DNA of 64,000 nucleotides from Gammaproteobacteria bacterium (GCA_024277915.1 JAJRUG010000112.1:1-64000); one strand, 5' to 3'. Counted from the stretch's first letter, positions 43,114-52,520 are shown. The notes: generated by a model from the sequence alone, not told the origin. Translations and numbers: made by a program.

Positions 43114-43980
43114 ATGAAACAACCGGAGATCAAAGCCTTTTTCGATCCTGCCACGTACACAATTTCCTACGTGGTCTGGGATCCTGATACTAGCGAAGCA
43201 GCAATCATCGACCCGGTGCTTGATTTTGATTCCAGATCAGGTCGAACCCAAACCCACTCGGCCGACAAAATCATTGCCAGTGTCAAAGAGCACGGCCTGA
43301 CAGTCGCCTGGATTCTTGAAACACATGCTCATGCTGATCACATCACCGCTTCTCGTTATCTGAAAAATGAACTGGGTGGACAAACCGGGATTGGCGCGGG
43401 GATTACTGATGTACAGGCAACCTTTGCAGATATTTTCAACCTGGAACCGGATTTCCCCACAGACGGCACACAGTTCGATCAACTGTTTGGCGACAATCAC
43501 TGCCTTGAACTTGGAGCACTTTCAATAGAGGTTCTGCATACGCCCGGCCACACACCAGCCTGTGTCAGCTATAGCATCGGTAACTGCTGTTTCGTCGGCG
43601 ACACGCTGTTTATGCCGGATTTTGGTACTGCAAGAACCGACTTTCCGCAAGGCTGTGCCGCTACATTGTATCGATCAATTCAACGACTACTGGCATTGCC
43701 ATCACCGACACGCATATTCGTTGGCCATGACTACAAAGCACCTGACCGTGATGAGTATGCATGGGAAACCACTGTTGCGGATGAGCTATTAAAAAATATT
43801 CATATCGGTAACGGAGCTTCTGAGGAAGAATTCGTCAAACTACGAACCGAGCGAGATGCAACTCTTTCAATGCCCGCCCTGCTACTGCCGGCTATTCAGA
43901 TCAACATTCGCGCTGGAGATTTCCCTCCTGCTGAAAACAACAGCATCAGTTACCTGAAACTGCCTCTGAATGCCTTGTAG
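43114..43980 (+). CDS. Persulfide-dioxygenase-like MBL-fold hydrolase
   Basis: A 288-residue metallo-beta-lactamase-fold protein resembling the bacterial persulfide dioxygenase/BLH group (ETHE1-like). The metal motif is THAHADH, followed by HTPGHTPACV, GDTLF and the final GHDY. FDPATYTISYVVWDPDTSEAAIIDPVLDFDSRSGRTQT is the family's N-terminal strand. The start is ATG 43114; an in-frame ATG at 43072 would overlap the DUF1015 gene. A rhodanese fusion is encoded 7 kb away, which suits a sulfide-oxidation function, but no sqr gene is seen. Confidence 0.85.
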   Translation: MKQPEIKAFFDPATYTISYVVWDPDTSEAAIIDPVLDFDSRSGRTQTHSADKIIASVKEHGLTVAWILETHAHADHITASRYLKNELGGQTGIGAGITDVQATFADIFNLEPDFPTDGTQFDQLFGDNHCLELGALSIEVLHTPGHTPACVSYSIGNCCFVGDTLFMPDFGTARTDFPQGCAATLYRSIQRLLALPSPTRIFVGHDYKAPDRDEYAWETTVADELLKNIHIGNGASEEEFVKLRTERDATLSMPALLLPAIQINIRAGDFPPAENNSISYLKLPLNAL

Positions 43981-44008
43981 ATACCATGACAGGGGTCGGT
44001 AGCATGAC

Positions 44009-44253
44009 AGGGGTCGGACCTCGATAACCACATGTTTATATTGAGCTATCTGCCATATTAACCAGCTATACCAACCTTAGAGCCAGCTTTTTTGCTGCAA
44101 AATTGAGCCCCTAAGACGTCCGTACAATAACCTTCACCACACAGATGCTTAAAGTAGTGTTTTTTCCCCGAAAACATGCCTATAAGCAGGAAATAAGTGA
44201 TGAACACCTCCATTTTTTTTTGCTTTTCAGCAGGTTATTGAGGTCCGACCCCT
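44009..44253. mobile_element. MITE-like element with 21-bp terminal inverted repeats
   Basis: A 245-bp stretch is bounded by 44009-44029 and 44233-44253, inverted repeats with 20 of 21 matching bases, starting AGGGGTCGGACCTC. Short direct repeats of the outer end lie beside it (CATGACAGGGGTCGG at 43985-43999 and 44003-44017; CGACCCCTTAATC on the right). It has no coding capacity. It sits between the MBL gene and the end of the molybdoenzyme operon, and may act as a terminator or a mobilised insertion. Together with its flanks it fills the 43981-44280 gap. Confidence 0.65.
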
Positions 44254-44280
44254 TAATCGACCCCTTAATCCTTCCGACGA

Positions 44281-45279
44281 TCACGCTTGGTTCTGGACAA
44301 TCTTTACATCGGGAATGTTAAACAAGGACTTCCACTCTTTGGCGATCAGTAGATCCATTAATTCAGATGCCTTGCCTTCTTTTCTCCGCTCCATTTCCTC
44401 ATGCAGCGTAATCAATGCAGCATCGACCTCCGGGCCGAACAAAGTGCGCAGGTACTCGATCGGAACGCGGGGATCTTCAGCAAACCTGCCCTGCTCATCA
44501 AATGTCGGCGGCAGGATCGGCGGTACGTAGAATACATTCGGCTCGGTGCCATATTCAGGATGCAGAGGCAAAGCCACTTTCCACTGGTATACAAGCTTGT
44601 GTATCGGGCCATCTTCATCTTCAAGCATGCCGACGAATCGCAGCCGGCCAGGGCATTGCCGTGCACAGGCGGGCGCTACGCCCTGCTCTATCCGCGGGAA
44701 ACAAAAAATGCACTTCTGCGATTTTTTCGTAACGTAGTTGAAATACACCTTGTCGTAGGGACAGGCCCGGTTACACATCCGGATACCCTGACACTTGTCC
44801 TGATCAACCAGCACAATGCCGTCTTCCTCACGTTTGTAGATGGCGCGTACCGGGCAGGCTTCCAGGCATGCTGGTTTGGTGCAGTGATTGCATAACCGGG
44901 GCAGGTAAAAATGATAGTTGTTCGGGTAGGTGCCTGAACTGGTGTCTTCGTCCTGGTTAGCACCGTAAGCCATGGGCTCATTCTGCTGCAGCCGCGCTTC
45001 GATACCGCTGGAAAAAACCTGCTCGTGGTTCAGCGAACTTTCACCGCCATGATCCGCTCTCTCGGGAAGCTTGCCGTACTGCAATGTTCCATTGTCGAAT
45101 CCGCCACCGTCCTGCTCCCAGTCCTTGGGATAACCCGGGCCTGGTTTGGTTTCGACATTGTTCCACAGCATGTACTCCTGACCTTCCTCGTCAGTCCACA
45201 GTGACTTGCACGCGGCGGTACAGGCCTGACAACCGATACACTTGTTAAGGTCCATGACCATTGCAATCTGTCTGCTCAT
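44281..45279 (-). CDS. Iron-sulfur (beta) subunit of a type II DMSO-reductase family enzyme
   Basis: A 332-residue electron-transfer subunit with four Fe-S cluster motifs, like NarH, EbdB and DdhB. They are CIGCQACTAACK near the N-terminus, CNHCTKPACLEACP, CQGIRMCNRACP and CIFCFPRIEQGVAPACARQCP. The CQGIRMC motif is the one that differs among type II members. Its start is two bases after the catalytic gene stop. It carries electrons from the molybdenum centre to a haem or quinone partner; no gamma (cytochrome b) gene follows. Confidence 0.92.
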   Translation of the reverse strand: MSRQIAMVMDLNKCIGCQACTAACKSLWTDEEGQEYMLWNNVETKPGPGYPKDWEQDGGGFDNGTLQYGKLPERADHGGESSLNHEQVFSSGIEARLQQNEPMAYGANQDEDTSSGTYPNNYHFYLPRLCNHCTKPACLEACPVRAIYKREEDGIVLVDQDKCQGIRMCNRACPYDKVYFNYVTKKSQKCIFCFPRIEQGVAPACARQCPGRLRFVGMLEDEDGPIHKLVYQWKVALPLHPEYGTEPNVFYVPPILPPTFDEQGRFAEDPRVPIEYLRTLFGPEVDAALITLHEEMERRKEGKASELMDLLIAKEWKSLFNIPDVKIVQNQA

Positions 45280-45281
45280 GG

Positions 45282-48074
45282 TCAGCTACCTCTTCCAACG
45301 GATTGCTGACCGGAAACAACAGCTGCTTCCTGAGCGGGTTCGATGTAGCGCTCGAAGTCACAGGTGAAATCACTGTAGGTCTGGTTGGGCACGTTATCCG
45401 GCGTTTTGAAATTCAGATGCCCATAGTCCCCCACCAGCGAAGTTGGCTTGATCAGGCCGCCCGTTGGGATCACTGCACTGAAGTTCTGTCGATCCCTGAA
45501 CATCATCGGATCCCAGCCGTGATACATGAATAAAGTCCCTGGCTGCATTCCCGACGTCAAGTGAGCGTTGGCAACAAATGATCCATAGGAGTTGAATATG
45601 CGGATCAGCTCCCCGTCAACAATGCCGCGCTGCCCGGCATCATCGCGATTCACATAGATGTCCGGTTCGCCGCGCTGCAGACTGAGCAGTAACGTATCGT
45701 CGCGGTACAAGCTGTGCACTCCGTGTCGAGCATGTCCCATCAGCATGCGCAATGGATACCCTTTGATGCTCAGAGGTTCTCTGTGTACCGGTAGCTGCTC
45801 CCCTTCCTTCAGAAACCAGTCATGATCAATGTAAAACTGCTGGCGAGAAGTTAATGTCTTGTAAGGTTTTTTATCAATCACACTTGCATAGATCTGGTAG
45901 TTATAGGGGGACTGCTTGCCAAACTGGGTACCTTCGGCATCATCAACCCTGATGATTCCCTTTTCAGACAGCTCGTCGAAAGACACTTTCGGCAGTCCGA
46001 AGGAATTGTCGATAATGAACTGCACCAGGTCCCTGGTATCGTTAATCTGACCATCAAGCGTGAATTGCTGATCCAGTTTTGAATAATCACGTTTGATCGG
46101 CTGACCATAAATATGATCATCGATAGGTGCGATCCCGCGTTCGATGACCACTTCCTGGATCGCACGCGCGAGCCGCGCCATGATTTCCCGATCATCAACG
46201 GATTCGCCCAGCGGTGCGACAGCCCGGTCGAGCACCTGCATATACGGCGTCCTGCCTTCCAGCGCGATGTCCTGGCGCTCGTAGTGATGGGCGACCGGCA
46301 GCACATAGTCGGCGTACATGGCCGTCGTACTCCAGTCCGGTGTGGTTGCAACGATCGTCTCAAGATCTTCCATGACTGTTTCACGCCAGGATTTTCCGGA
46401 TGCCCTCCAGTTAGCCGGATTAAGGCCGGCAAAAATTGCCATCTTCCAGGGGGTTTTTGCGTAATCCGGAATCCAGTCATTAGCAACCGACTCACGATGG
46501 TGTTTGTCCAGGTACTCGGCGTATTCTTCGCCATACACCTGGGCTGTGACTTCTTTATGATTCGCGTGTGCATAGTCCCAGAGCGAAAGCGCGGCGACCC
46601 TTAACCGGGGCCCAGTTCCGGCGAATGCATATTTCATGACACCGTCTGCCTTGGGTAGCTGCGTCGTCTGCATACCGCCCCCTTCACGGCCCGTATTGCC
46701 GGTTAACGCGCACATCAGCAGCCAGGCACGCTGGATCTTGTCCCCGTGCAGATATTTTGCCGACCGGTAACCTGCATAGATCATCGCCGGCCGGGCATCG
46801 GCAAAAATCCGAGCCACTTCACGAATCACATCGGGGTGCAGACCAGTCGTTTCGGTGATTTTTTCCGGAGCGTAGTCCTCTGCCATCTCCTTGACCAGCT
46901 CGAATACAGTAGTAACCTCGACCGAGCCTTCCTGTGTCTCCACAGTCCATCGACCTTCCAGAGCCGGAGCAATCTTGCCGAGGGTCAGAGTCTCACTTGC
47001 ATCTGCATTGCCGCCGGTCGCCGGCGCACGAACTGCTGCGCCCGAGGATTCATCCCACAGATAAAATGTATTTTCATCTGCACGATCACTACCGGCAGGA
47101 TACAAGTCCGTTGCACGAAGAAATTTCTGGTTGTCGGTGCGCACCAGAAAAGGCAGATCCGTCTGTTCACGAACATAGTCCCATTCAACGCTGCGATCCG
47201 CCAATATGGTATGCACCATCGCCATTGCGACAGCTGCATCGGTACCCGGCTTTGGGTTCAGCCATTTTGAAGAACGCATTGCAGTGGGAGAAAAATCAGG
47301 AGAAATTGTAATGATCTCGGCACCGTTATAACGAGCCTCCCAGAAAAAATGTGCGTCCGGAATCCGGGTCACGGCCGGGTTGCACATCCAGATCAGGCAA
47401 CAGCGAGATTTATACACTGCCGCCATGGTGTCGCAGGGCAGTGCCATGCCCAGGGTCATGTGCGCACCGATGGGCAAATCACCCACACCGGCAAAGGTCT
47501 CCGGCACAACCACCCCGGTCAGATTGGCAAACCGGAACAACGATGCCAATGCGGCACGTTTCAGAATCATGGCCGTGCCCATCGCAAAGCTGACCGACTG
47601 CGGGCCATGCTCGACGACGTTATCGACAAATTTCTCAGCGATTTCCCGGGTAGCCTGATCCCAGCTGATTCTCTCCCACTGGCCACCACCCCTGGCACCG
47701 GCCCGTTTCAGCGGATACAAAATCCGCTGTGAGCCATACATATACTTGGCCTGCCGCAAACCCTTCTGGCATCCTCTGGGGCCGTAGTCCGGCGCATCGC
47801 CTGATGAACCATACTCACCCTGCTGCTCTTCGCGCCAGACAATGCCGTTTTTGACATAGATGTTGAATGCGCAGTGGCCGGTGCAATTCACACCACGACT
47901 CCCGTGAACCACCCGGTCCCAGGTCCACTTCTCGCGCATGATGTCTTCCCACTGCCCGTACACCTGCTGTGCGGCACCGGCTTCGGAAATCGCACCGTAT
48001 TTCAGAGATAGCGCGATGGCAACCGCGCCACTACCCTGCAGAAACTCTCGTCTACCGACTTGCACCTGGCTCAT
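45282..48074 (-). CDS. Molybdopterin-dependent oxidoreductase, catalytic subunit (type II DMSOR)
   Basis: A 930-residue Mo-bis-MGD enzyme of the NarG/EbdA/SerA branch. The N-terminus has a twin-arginine signal (GRREFLQGSG), so it is exported to the periplasm. The first Fe-S motif is HGSRGVNCTGHC...RGCQKG with Cys64, Cys68 and Cys102; the residue four before Cys64, usually His, is Arg60, while His57 lies three earlier. Asp199 in FAGVGDLPIG is a candidate Mo ligand. The enzyme could hydroxylate or reduce an unknown substrate. It is preceded by a nitrilase-like gene and followed by the iron-sulfur subunit. No TorD-like chaperone or haem b subunit is adjacent. Confidence 0.9.
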   Translation of the reverse strand: MSQVQVGRREFLQGSGAVAIALSLKYGAISEAGAAQQVYGQWEDIMREKWTWDRVVHGSRGVNCTGHCAFNIYVKNGIVWREEQQGEYGSSGDAPDYGPRGCQKGLRQAKYMYGSQRILYPLKRAGARGGGQWERISWDQATREIAEKFVDNVVEHGPQSVSFAMGTAMILKRAALASLFRFANLTGVVVPETFAGVGDLPIGAHMTLGMALPCDTMAAVYKSRCCLIWMCNPAVTRIPDAHFFWEARYNGAEIITISPDFSPTAMRSSKWLNPKPGTDAAVAMAMVHTILADRSVEWDYVREQTDLPFLVRTDNQKFLRATDLYPAGSDRADENTFYLWDESSGAAVRAPATGGNADASETLTLGKIAPALEGRWTVETQEGSVEVTTVFELVKEMAEDYAPEKITETTGLHPDVIREVARIFADARPAMIYAGYRSAKYLHGDKIQRAWLLMCALTGNTGREGGGMQTTQLPKADGVMKYAFAGTGPRLRVAALSLWDYAHANHKEVTAQVYGEEYAEYLDKHHRESVANDWIPDYAKTPWKMAIFAGLNPANWRASGKSWRETVMEDLETIVATTPDWSTTAMYADYVLPVAHHYERQDIALEGRTPYMQVLDRAVAPLGESVDDREIMARLARAIQEVVIERGIAPIDDHIYGQPIKRDYSKLDQQFTLDGQINDTRDLVQFIIDNSFGLPKVSFDELSEKGIIRVDDAEGTQFGKQSPYNYQIYASVIDKKPYKTLTSRQQFYIDHDWFLKEGEQLPVHREPLSIKGYPLRMLMGHARHGVHSLYRDDTLLLSLQRGEPDIYVNRDDAGQRGIVDGELIRIFNSYGSFVANAHLTSGMQPGTLFMYHGWDPMMFRDRQNFSAVIPTGGLIKPTSLVGDYGHLNFKTPDNVPNQTYSDFTCDFERYIEPAQEAAVVSGQQSVGRGS

Positions 48075-48091
48075 TCAACACCCCCGTAAAA

Positions 48092-49165
48092 CTAGAGCAG
48101 GCCTGCCTTGACCAGCCGTTCAATATTCGCTTCCTGGCGTTTTACGAAAAACTCCTTCTCTGGAATCTCCATGACTTCACCATCTTTCATCAAGGAGTTT
48201 GCCTGATGAAATTTCGCCTGCGAATAACTTTCGGCAAAAAGATCGTAAGCCTGCCGCGAAAGAACATTCGACATGCCGCGGCGTCTTCGTGTTCTTCGCA
48301 ATGCAGCGATATCAATCACAGCATTCGCCGACATGCTTTCCCCGCCCAGACTGGCTTCAACCAGTACATTACCCAGGTAATCAACAATTTTTGACATGCC
48401 GCTGCAGGTATACGGCGGGATCGGCATTCCTTCAAAATTCGCTGTATTGGCAGCGATCACATAGGCCATGTTCTCAATCGCCCGGGCGCGCCGGCAGGTG
48501 TCTTTATAGGTCCATTGCGAGCTGCCGACTTCGCTGGTCGGATGGAGAATTACTTCAGCACCCCGCATCACATGACAACGGCTGATTTCCGGATACAGGA
48601 TTTCTTCAGAGGCGATCATCGCGAGATTGCCGATTTCGGTACGTGCCACCGGGAATACACCATCCAGCCCGTAGATGTCCAGATACTTCTCCCACACGTC
48701 ATGTGGTGTTGGTTCGAATGTTGATGTCAGGCGACGATAGCGCAAAATGACATCACCGGATGGCCCGATGATATAGCAGGTCTGGAAATACATATCGGGG
48801 AAGTTCGGGTCGATATCGTAGGCATTCCCCGCCAGATAGATATTGTTCTCCTGGGCAATTTTGCCCAGTGCTTCGTATTCCGGACCATCGTAGTGAAACG
48901 CGGCCTTGTCCCGCCATTCTGCCGGGCTTTCTTTCATCGGAAACCCTGACACTGAAAACTCAGGTAACAAGACCAGCCGCACGGGCGCACCGTAGAAAAA
49001 ATCCAGGAAGTTCACCGCAGTTTTTGTGTAGCCCCCTAGCGCCGCAATTTTCTTGCTCATCACTTCCTGGGCAGCCTTGCGGTCAGTGCAGAAATTGACA
49101 CCCGAGCAGGTTGTTTGCAGCGCGACCGCGATGTATTCAAGATCTTCGGTATTCTCGTCTGACAT
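48092..49165 (-). CDS. Nitrilase-superfamily protein lacking the catalytic Cys and Lys
   Basis: A 357-residue carbon-nitrogen hydrolase fold. The Glu is kept (VLLPEFSVSG, Glu69), but the Lys position (YRK in active members) reads YRRL (Arg145), and the nucleophile Cys position (ICYD or CND before the FPE) is Ser186 in AMIASEEILYPEISR. An amide or nitrile hydrolase would need Cys, so it is probably inactive or altered. It is the first gene of the molybdoenzyme operon, with 17 bp to the catalytic subunit. It may act in cofactor or substrate delivery. Alignment by eye; the Ser position could be an alternative nucleophile. Confidence 0.83.
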   Translation of the reverse strand: MSDENTEDLEYIAVALQTTCSGVNFCTDRKAAQEVMSKKIAALGGYTKTAVNFLDFFYGAPVRLVLLPEFSVSGFPMKESPAEWRDKAAFHYDGPEYEALGKIAQENNIYLAGNAYDIDPNFPDMYFQTCYIIGPSGDVILRYRRLTSTFEPTPHDVWEKYLDIYGLDGVFPVARTEIGNLAMIASEEILYPEISRCHVMRGAEVILHPTSEVGSSQWTYKDTCRRARAIENMAYVIAANTANFEGMPIPPYTCSGMSKIVDYLGNVLVEASLGGESMSANAVIDIAALRRTRRRRGMSNVLSRQAYDLFAESYSQAKFHQANSLMKDGEVMEIPEKEFFVKRQEANIERLVKAGLL

Positions 49166-49292
49166 ACTATTGTTCTCTCCCAGGTGAGCCTGAAATCCCA
49201 GCTATGGCAATAAGTATAAGAGGCCTGCCCGGCTAAAGCGAAATATGGCCATACCACCCACCACCTGCCAGCCAGAACAAAAAATTCAGGGC

Positions 49293-49320
49293 AAAAAAAT
49301 ACCCGGCATTGCCGGGTATT
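49293..49320 (-). terminator. Rho-independent terminator of the PEP-CTERM gene
   Basis: A 10-bp perfect stem (AATACCCGGC / GCCGGGTATT) with a 3-base loop at 49298-49320, followed on the minus strand by seven T. It lies 30 bases beyond the stop of the minus-strand gene that ends at 49352. Confidence 0.9.
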
Positions 49321-49351
49321 CTGAATACTCTTTCGAAACCGCCCGATCAGT

Positions 49352-50005
49352 CTATGATCGTACTGTGGCTGCCTGTACCCGCCGGCAAGATACCGCGGCC
49401 AGCGACAAAAGACCCAACATCATCAATATCAGAGTACCCGGCTCCGGCAGCGGCTTGGCTGTACCGTAAAGATCCAGTCCCCAACTTTGCTGTACGCAAT
49501 CACCCTGGTAGCAATTCCCGTTGCCGCCAGTATAGGCGGCCGTATTCTGCCCCCAGAGGAGCAGGTAATTACTGGTGATCTGATTGACCATGCTGTTGAT
49601 TTGTTCAAAGTAGAACCGCCCTTTGCCGGTGACATCCAGATACCACAGCGGATCCATGCTATTTGAGTAGTAGTCACCGCCCAGACTGCCACCGGTAACA
49701 TCATAGCCGTTGAGCATGCCGGTGATACCGGAAAGGATAGTTCCATCCCAATCACCAAATAACATTCCGGTTAATGCTGTCTTGGTGCCGCCCGAACCAG
49801 GACACATATAAAGCGTGTCGTTCGAACCGTTATTGTCCATATCCAGATCGCTGGAACCTGTGCATCCACCTGCGCTATGCAACCAGCTGGCAGAGTAACC
49901 GCTGGTCGCATAGGGTCCAATGTCATACCCCACCGGCACGGCCCAAAGCGACACTGGCGCAGCTATCAACAGAGCTGCCATGCTGGCAATTAATCTGATT
50001 TTCAT
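49352..50005 (-). CDS. PEP-CTERM sorting-domain protein
   Basis: A 217-residue secreted protein from the ATG at 50005 (MKIRLIASMAALLIAAPVSLWA signal peptide). The C-terminus is a classical sorting domain PLPEPGTLILMMLGLLSLAAVSCRR: PEP motif, membrane helix and basic tail. The body has Cys pairs and many Gly/Ser/Asn, with no recognised domain. A longer frame to 50086 exists but would add an atypical leader. It and the protein at 18821 indicate an exosortase system. Confidence 0.9.
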   Translation of the reverse strand: MKIRLIASMAALLIAAPVSLWAVPVGYDIGPYATSGYSASWLHSAGGCTGSSDLDMDNNGSNDTLYMCPGSGGTKTALTGMLFGDWDGTILSGITGMLNGYDVTGGSLGGDYYSNSMDPLWYLDVTGKGRFYFEQINSMVNQITSNYLLLWGQNTAAYTGGNGNCYQGDCVQQSWGLDLYGTAKPLPEPGTLILMMLGLLSLAAVSCRRVQAATVRS

Positions 50006-50329
50006 AGTGGTCTCCAATCCATGGATTTGTTGTTTTTCCGATCTCCAGATAAACAAAGCAACTAGCGTGCCAACTCTGCTAGTCATTGTTTTTATTTGCT
50101 TTTATCTGTTTATTGCTAGAACCATCAGGCCGACTGTAAATATTTTCGGCAACTTGTTTTTTGTTCCAGCTAGCCATAATCCCGGGCAGGGAAAATAAAT
50201 TGTGAACTGCGTCACAAGAATTCCTTAAATTGAAGCCTTATGCCAAAAACCGGCGCTGCGTGTTCCATTTGAGGCATTTTCGAGGTGTAAAACTGTCCGG
50301 CACCTCATAAGGCAAACAGCCTGGACAGG

Positions 50330-51127
50330 CTAAAGCCCCAGCGGCGACAGAATATCGCGTTTACGAAAACGTGATGCCAGAAACCGCCAGGCTATTTTAC
50401 GCCTGGTCAGCCAGCGAATTGCATCGCCATTCCCTTCGGATCTGAGCATCCCCTCGACAAGAAAGGGCGTCACCGTCTCAACCGTGTCCGCCAGAATGTT
50501 CAGAAACTTTCTGGACTGTGCCCAATTCTTGCCACGTGCTTCCGGCGGTGGCACCAGCATGTCCGTCAACACCATGCCTGGACTAAGGTAGCCCAGTTTG
50601 ACCGGAGTTCCATTCAATTCCTGAGATACAGCCTTGGTAAAATAACGGACTGCACATTTCGTTGTTCCGTAAACACTGGCTGTCGGTCGCACCATGCCAT
50701 TACTGCCAAACCCCTCCATGTTGAATATTTTCCCGTGCTTTTGCTGATACATGCCGGGAATTACCACTCTGTTACACATCATGATACCGACCAGATTAGT
50801 ATTGATGGTTTGAATCATGTCCTCGGGAGGGATCGCAAAAAATGGCATCTTCGCACCATCTCTGCCCGCATTGTTGACCCATATATCCACTGAGCCCAGC
50901 GATGATAGCGCCTGTTCCCATAACTTCTGCACCTGAACATACTCAGCGACATCGCAGGCCTGGCCATTGACGCTGCGACCCGGAAAATCTTTCTGCAAAC
51001 TGCTCACGGTCGCTGCGACAGCCTCGGCTCGCCGGCTCGAGATCATTACATCATGACCTCTGCCGAGAAATTCCCTGGCCAGGCCCAAACCTATTCCCTG
51101 GGTACTACCGGTAATTACGATATTCAT
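50330..51127 (-). CDS. Short-chain dehydrogenase/reductase
   Basis: A 265-residue SDR. The cofactor motif is TGSTQGIGLG, the NNAG motif is NNAGRDGAKM and the catalytic Tyr and Lys are in SVYGTTKCAVRYF; a Ser-like catalytic residue is expected in the preceding strand (FGSNGMV). The preference for NADP is hinted by the SRR after the second strand (ISSRRAEA). Substrate unknown. It stands alone between a PEP-CTERM gene and a divergent MFS gene; the gap of about 240 bp to 50087 holds no recognised gene. Confidence 0.87.
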   Translation of the reverse strand: MNIVITGSTQGIGLGLAREFLGRGHDVMISSRRAEAVAATVSSLQKDFPGRSVNGQACDVAEYVQVQKLWEQALSSLGSVDIWVNNAGRDGAKMPFFAIPPEDMIQTINTNLVGIMMCNRVVIPGMYQQKHGKIFNMEGFGSNGMVRPTASVYGTTKCAVRYFTKAVSQELNGTPVKLGYLSPGMVLTDMLVPPPEARGKNWAQSRKFLNILADTVETVTPFLVEGMLRSEGNGDAIRWLTRRKIAWRFLASRFRKRDILSPLGL

Positions 51128-51288
51128 TTTTCGGCTCCCGTCTAGCGCTCATGGTGGAATAGTGCCTGACCGGAAGGCAGCGTTCACCGCCTTGTTTGAA
51201 AACAACTACCATGTGAACAGCCGGAAAATGGTCGCAGAGTGAAATGCCCGGTGCAGCACGCCGGGCATCATGCGAATATTCAGCCATC

Positions 51289-52482
51289 ATGAAGGGGTCA
51301 GAACAGCGCGGCGGTCAATTTATCCTGATAGCCGGCATGACTCTGTATGCGATCGGACAATCGCTGGTATTCATCATCGTCGCGCCGCTGGCACGCAGCA
51401 CAGGGCTTACTGAATTCGAGTTCGGGCTGGTCTTCTCGATTGCCAATCTCAGCCTGCTCATCGGTGCGCCCTTTTGGGGCAAGAAAAGTGATGTGATCGG
51501 CAGAAAGCCGGTATTCGTGATTGGTTTGTTCGGTAGCGCAATCGGCACCACACTCGTTGCTCTCAGTATTCAGGGTGCAATTAATGGCTGGTATTCCACC
51601 ACCTGGCTAATCGTGTTAATGATCAGCGCGCGGGCAATTTATGGCCTGACTGTATCGGGCATTTATCCTGCAGTCGTCGGCTATATTGCTGATGTGACCT
51701 CGGTGCATACGCGCTCGCGCGGGCTGGCCAGAATGGGGGCAGCCAACAGCCTGGGCTCAGTCCTCGGACCAGCGCTTGGAGCCGGTCTGGCCTCTCTGGG
51801 TATTCTGTTCCCGATGTATGCTGCAGCCTCGCTCGCTTTTCTGGGAGGACTCTGGGCACTGTTTTTCCTGCCCGAGCCGGCTCGCGAACCGGTCAAACGA
51901 AAGTCTTCCGGACTCAAGATTACTGATCCGGTACTCAGGCCATTTATTTTTATCTGGATATGCTTTTTTGTGGTGTTCATTTCGCTGCAATTCATCACCG
52001 CTTTCTATATTCAGGATCGATTTGGTATTACCGGCCAGGCTGCCATTGTACGAACTGCGGGCCTCGCACTGATCATCATGTCAGGCGTGATCATCGTGCT
52101 CCAGTCTTTCGTCCTGCAGGTCTGGCATATCGCACCGAAAATTCTGCTGCGCATGTGCCCACCATTTTTTGTTATTGCGTTGATTATCATGGCGTGGGCA
52201 CCATCAATCAGCATGCTCATGGCCGGTTTCGCTGTGTTGGGAATATCCTTCGCTTGCGCAAGCCCCGGTATCAATGGCAGCGCCAGCCTGTGTGTTGAGC
52301 CGCGTCAACAAGGTGCTGCAGCAGGCTACCTGAGCGCTGCCAATATCGTCGGGGTCATTCTCGGGCCGATTGTCGGAACCGCTCTGTACAGGATTCAGCC
52401 CAACGCCCCGATGATCGCCGGTGCCGTTCTTCTGAGCCTGGCCAGTCTGGTGGCTTTTTCTATCAAAGTACCGGAACATTAG
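51289..52482 (+). CDS. MFS transporter
   Basis: A 397-residue major facilitator with about 12 membrane helices. The first cytoplasmic loop carries the MFS signature GKKSDVIGRKPVF (motif A, G-x3-D-x2-GR-x2), and the fifth helix region GAANSLGSVLGPALGAGL fits the motif C pattern of exporters. It is probably a drug or metabolite exporter of the DHA1 type. I use ATG 51289; the longer frame from 51244 adds a doubtful leader. It is divergent from the SDR gene. Confidence 0.88.
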   Translation: MKGSEQRGGQFILIAGMTLYAIGQSLVFIIVAPLARSTGLTEFEFGLVFSIANLSLLIGAPFWGKKSDVIGRKPVFVIGLFGSAIGTTLVALSIQGAINGWYSTTWLIVLMISARAIYGLTVSGIYPAVVGYIADVTSVHTRSRGLARMGAANSLGSVLGPALGAGLASLGILFPMYAAASLAFLGGLWALFFLPEPAREPVKRKSSGLKITDPVLRPFIFIWICFFVVFISLQFITAFYIQDRFGITGQAAIVRTAGLALIIMSGVIIVLQSFVLQVWHIAPKILLRMCPPFFVIALIIMAWAPSISMLMAGFAVLGISFACASPGINGSASLCVEPRQQGAAAGYLSAANIVGVILGPIVGTALYRIQPNAPMIAGAVLLSLASLVAFSIKVPEH

Positions 52483-52520
52483 CTGCAGCTAATTCCACGC
52501 CAACCGTCCGCAGAGGCGGG

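Noticed and set aside
43985-44017. CRISPR-like repeats in the 43981-44280 gap
   Set aside because: Only two copies of a 15-bp unit with a three-base gap, belonging to the ends of the MITE-like element; there are no regular spacers.
45878-46604. Long frames on both strands inside the molybdoenzyme gene
   Set aside because: They overlap conserved molybdopterin-domain sequence in the true frame and have no start signals.
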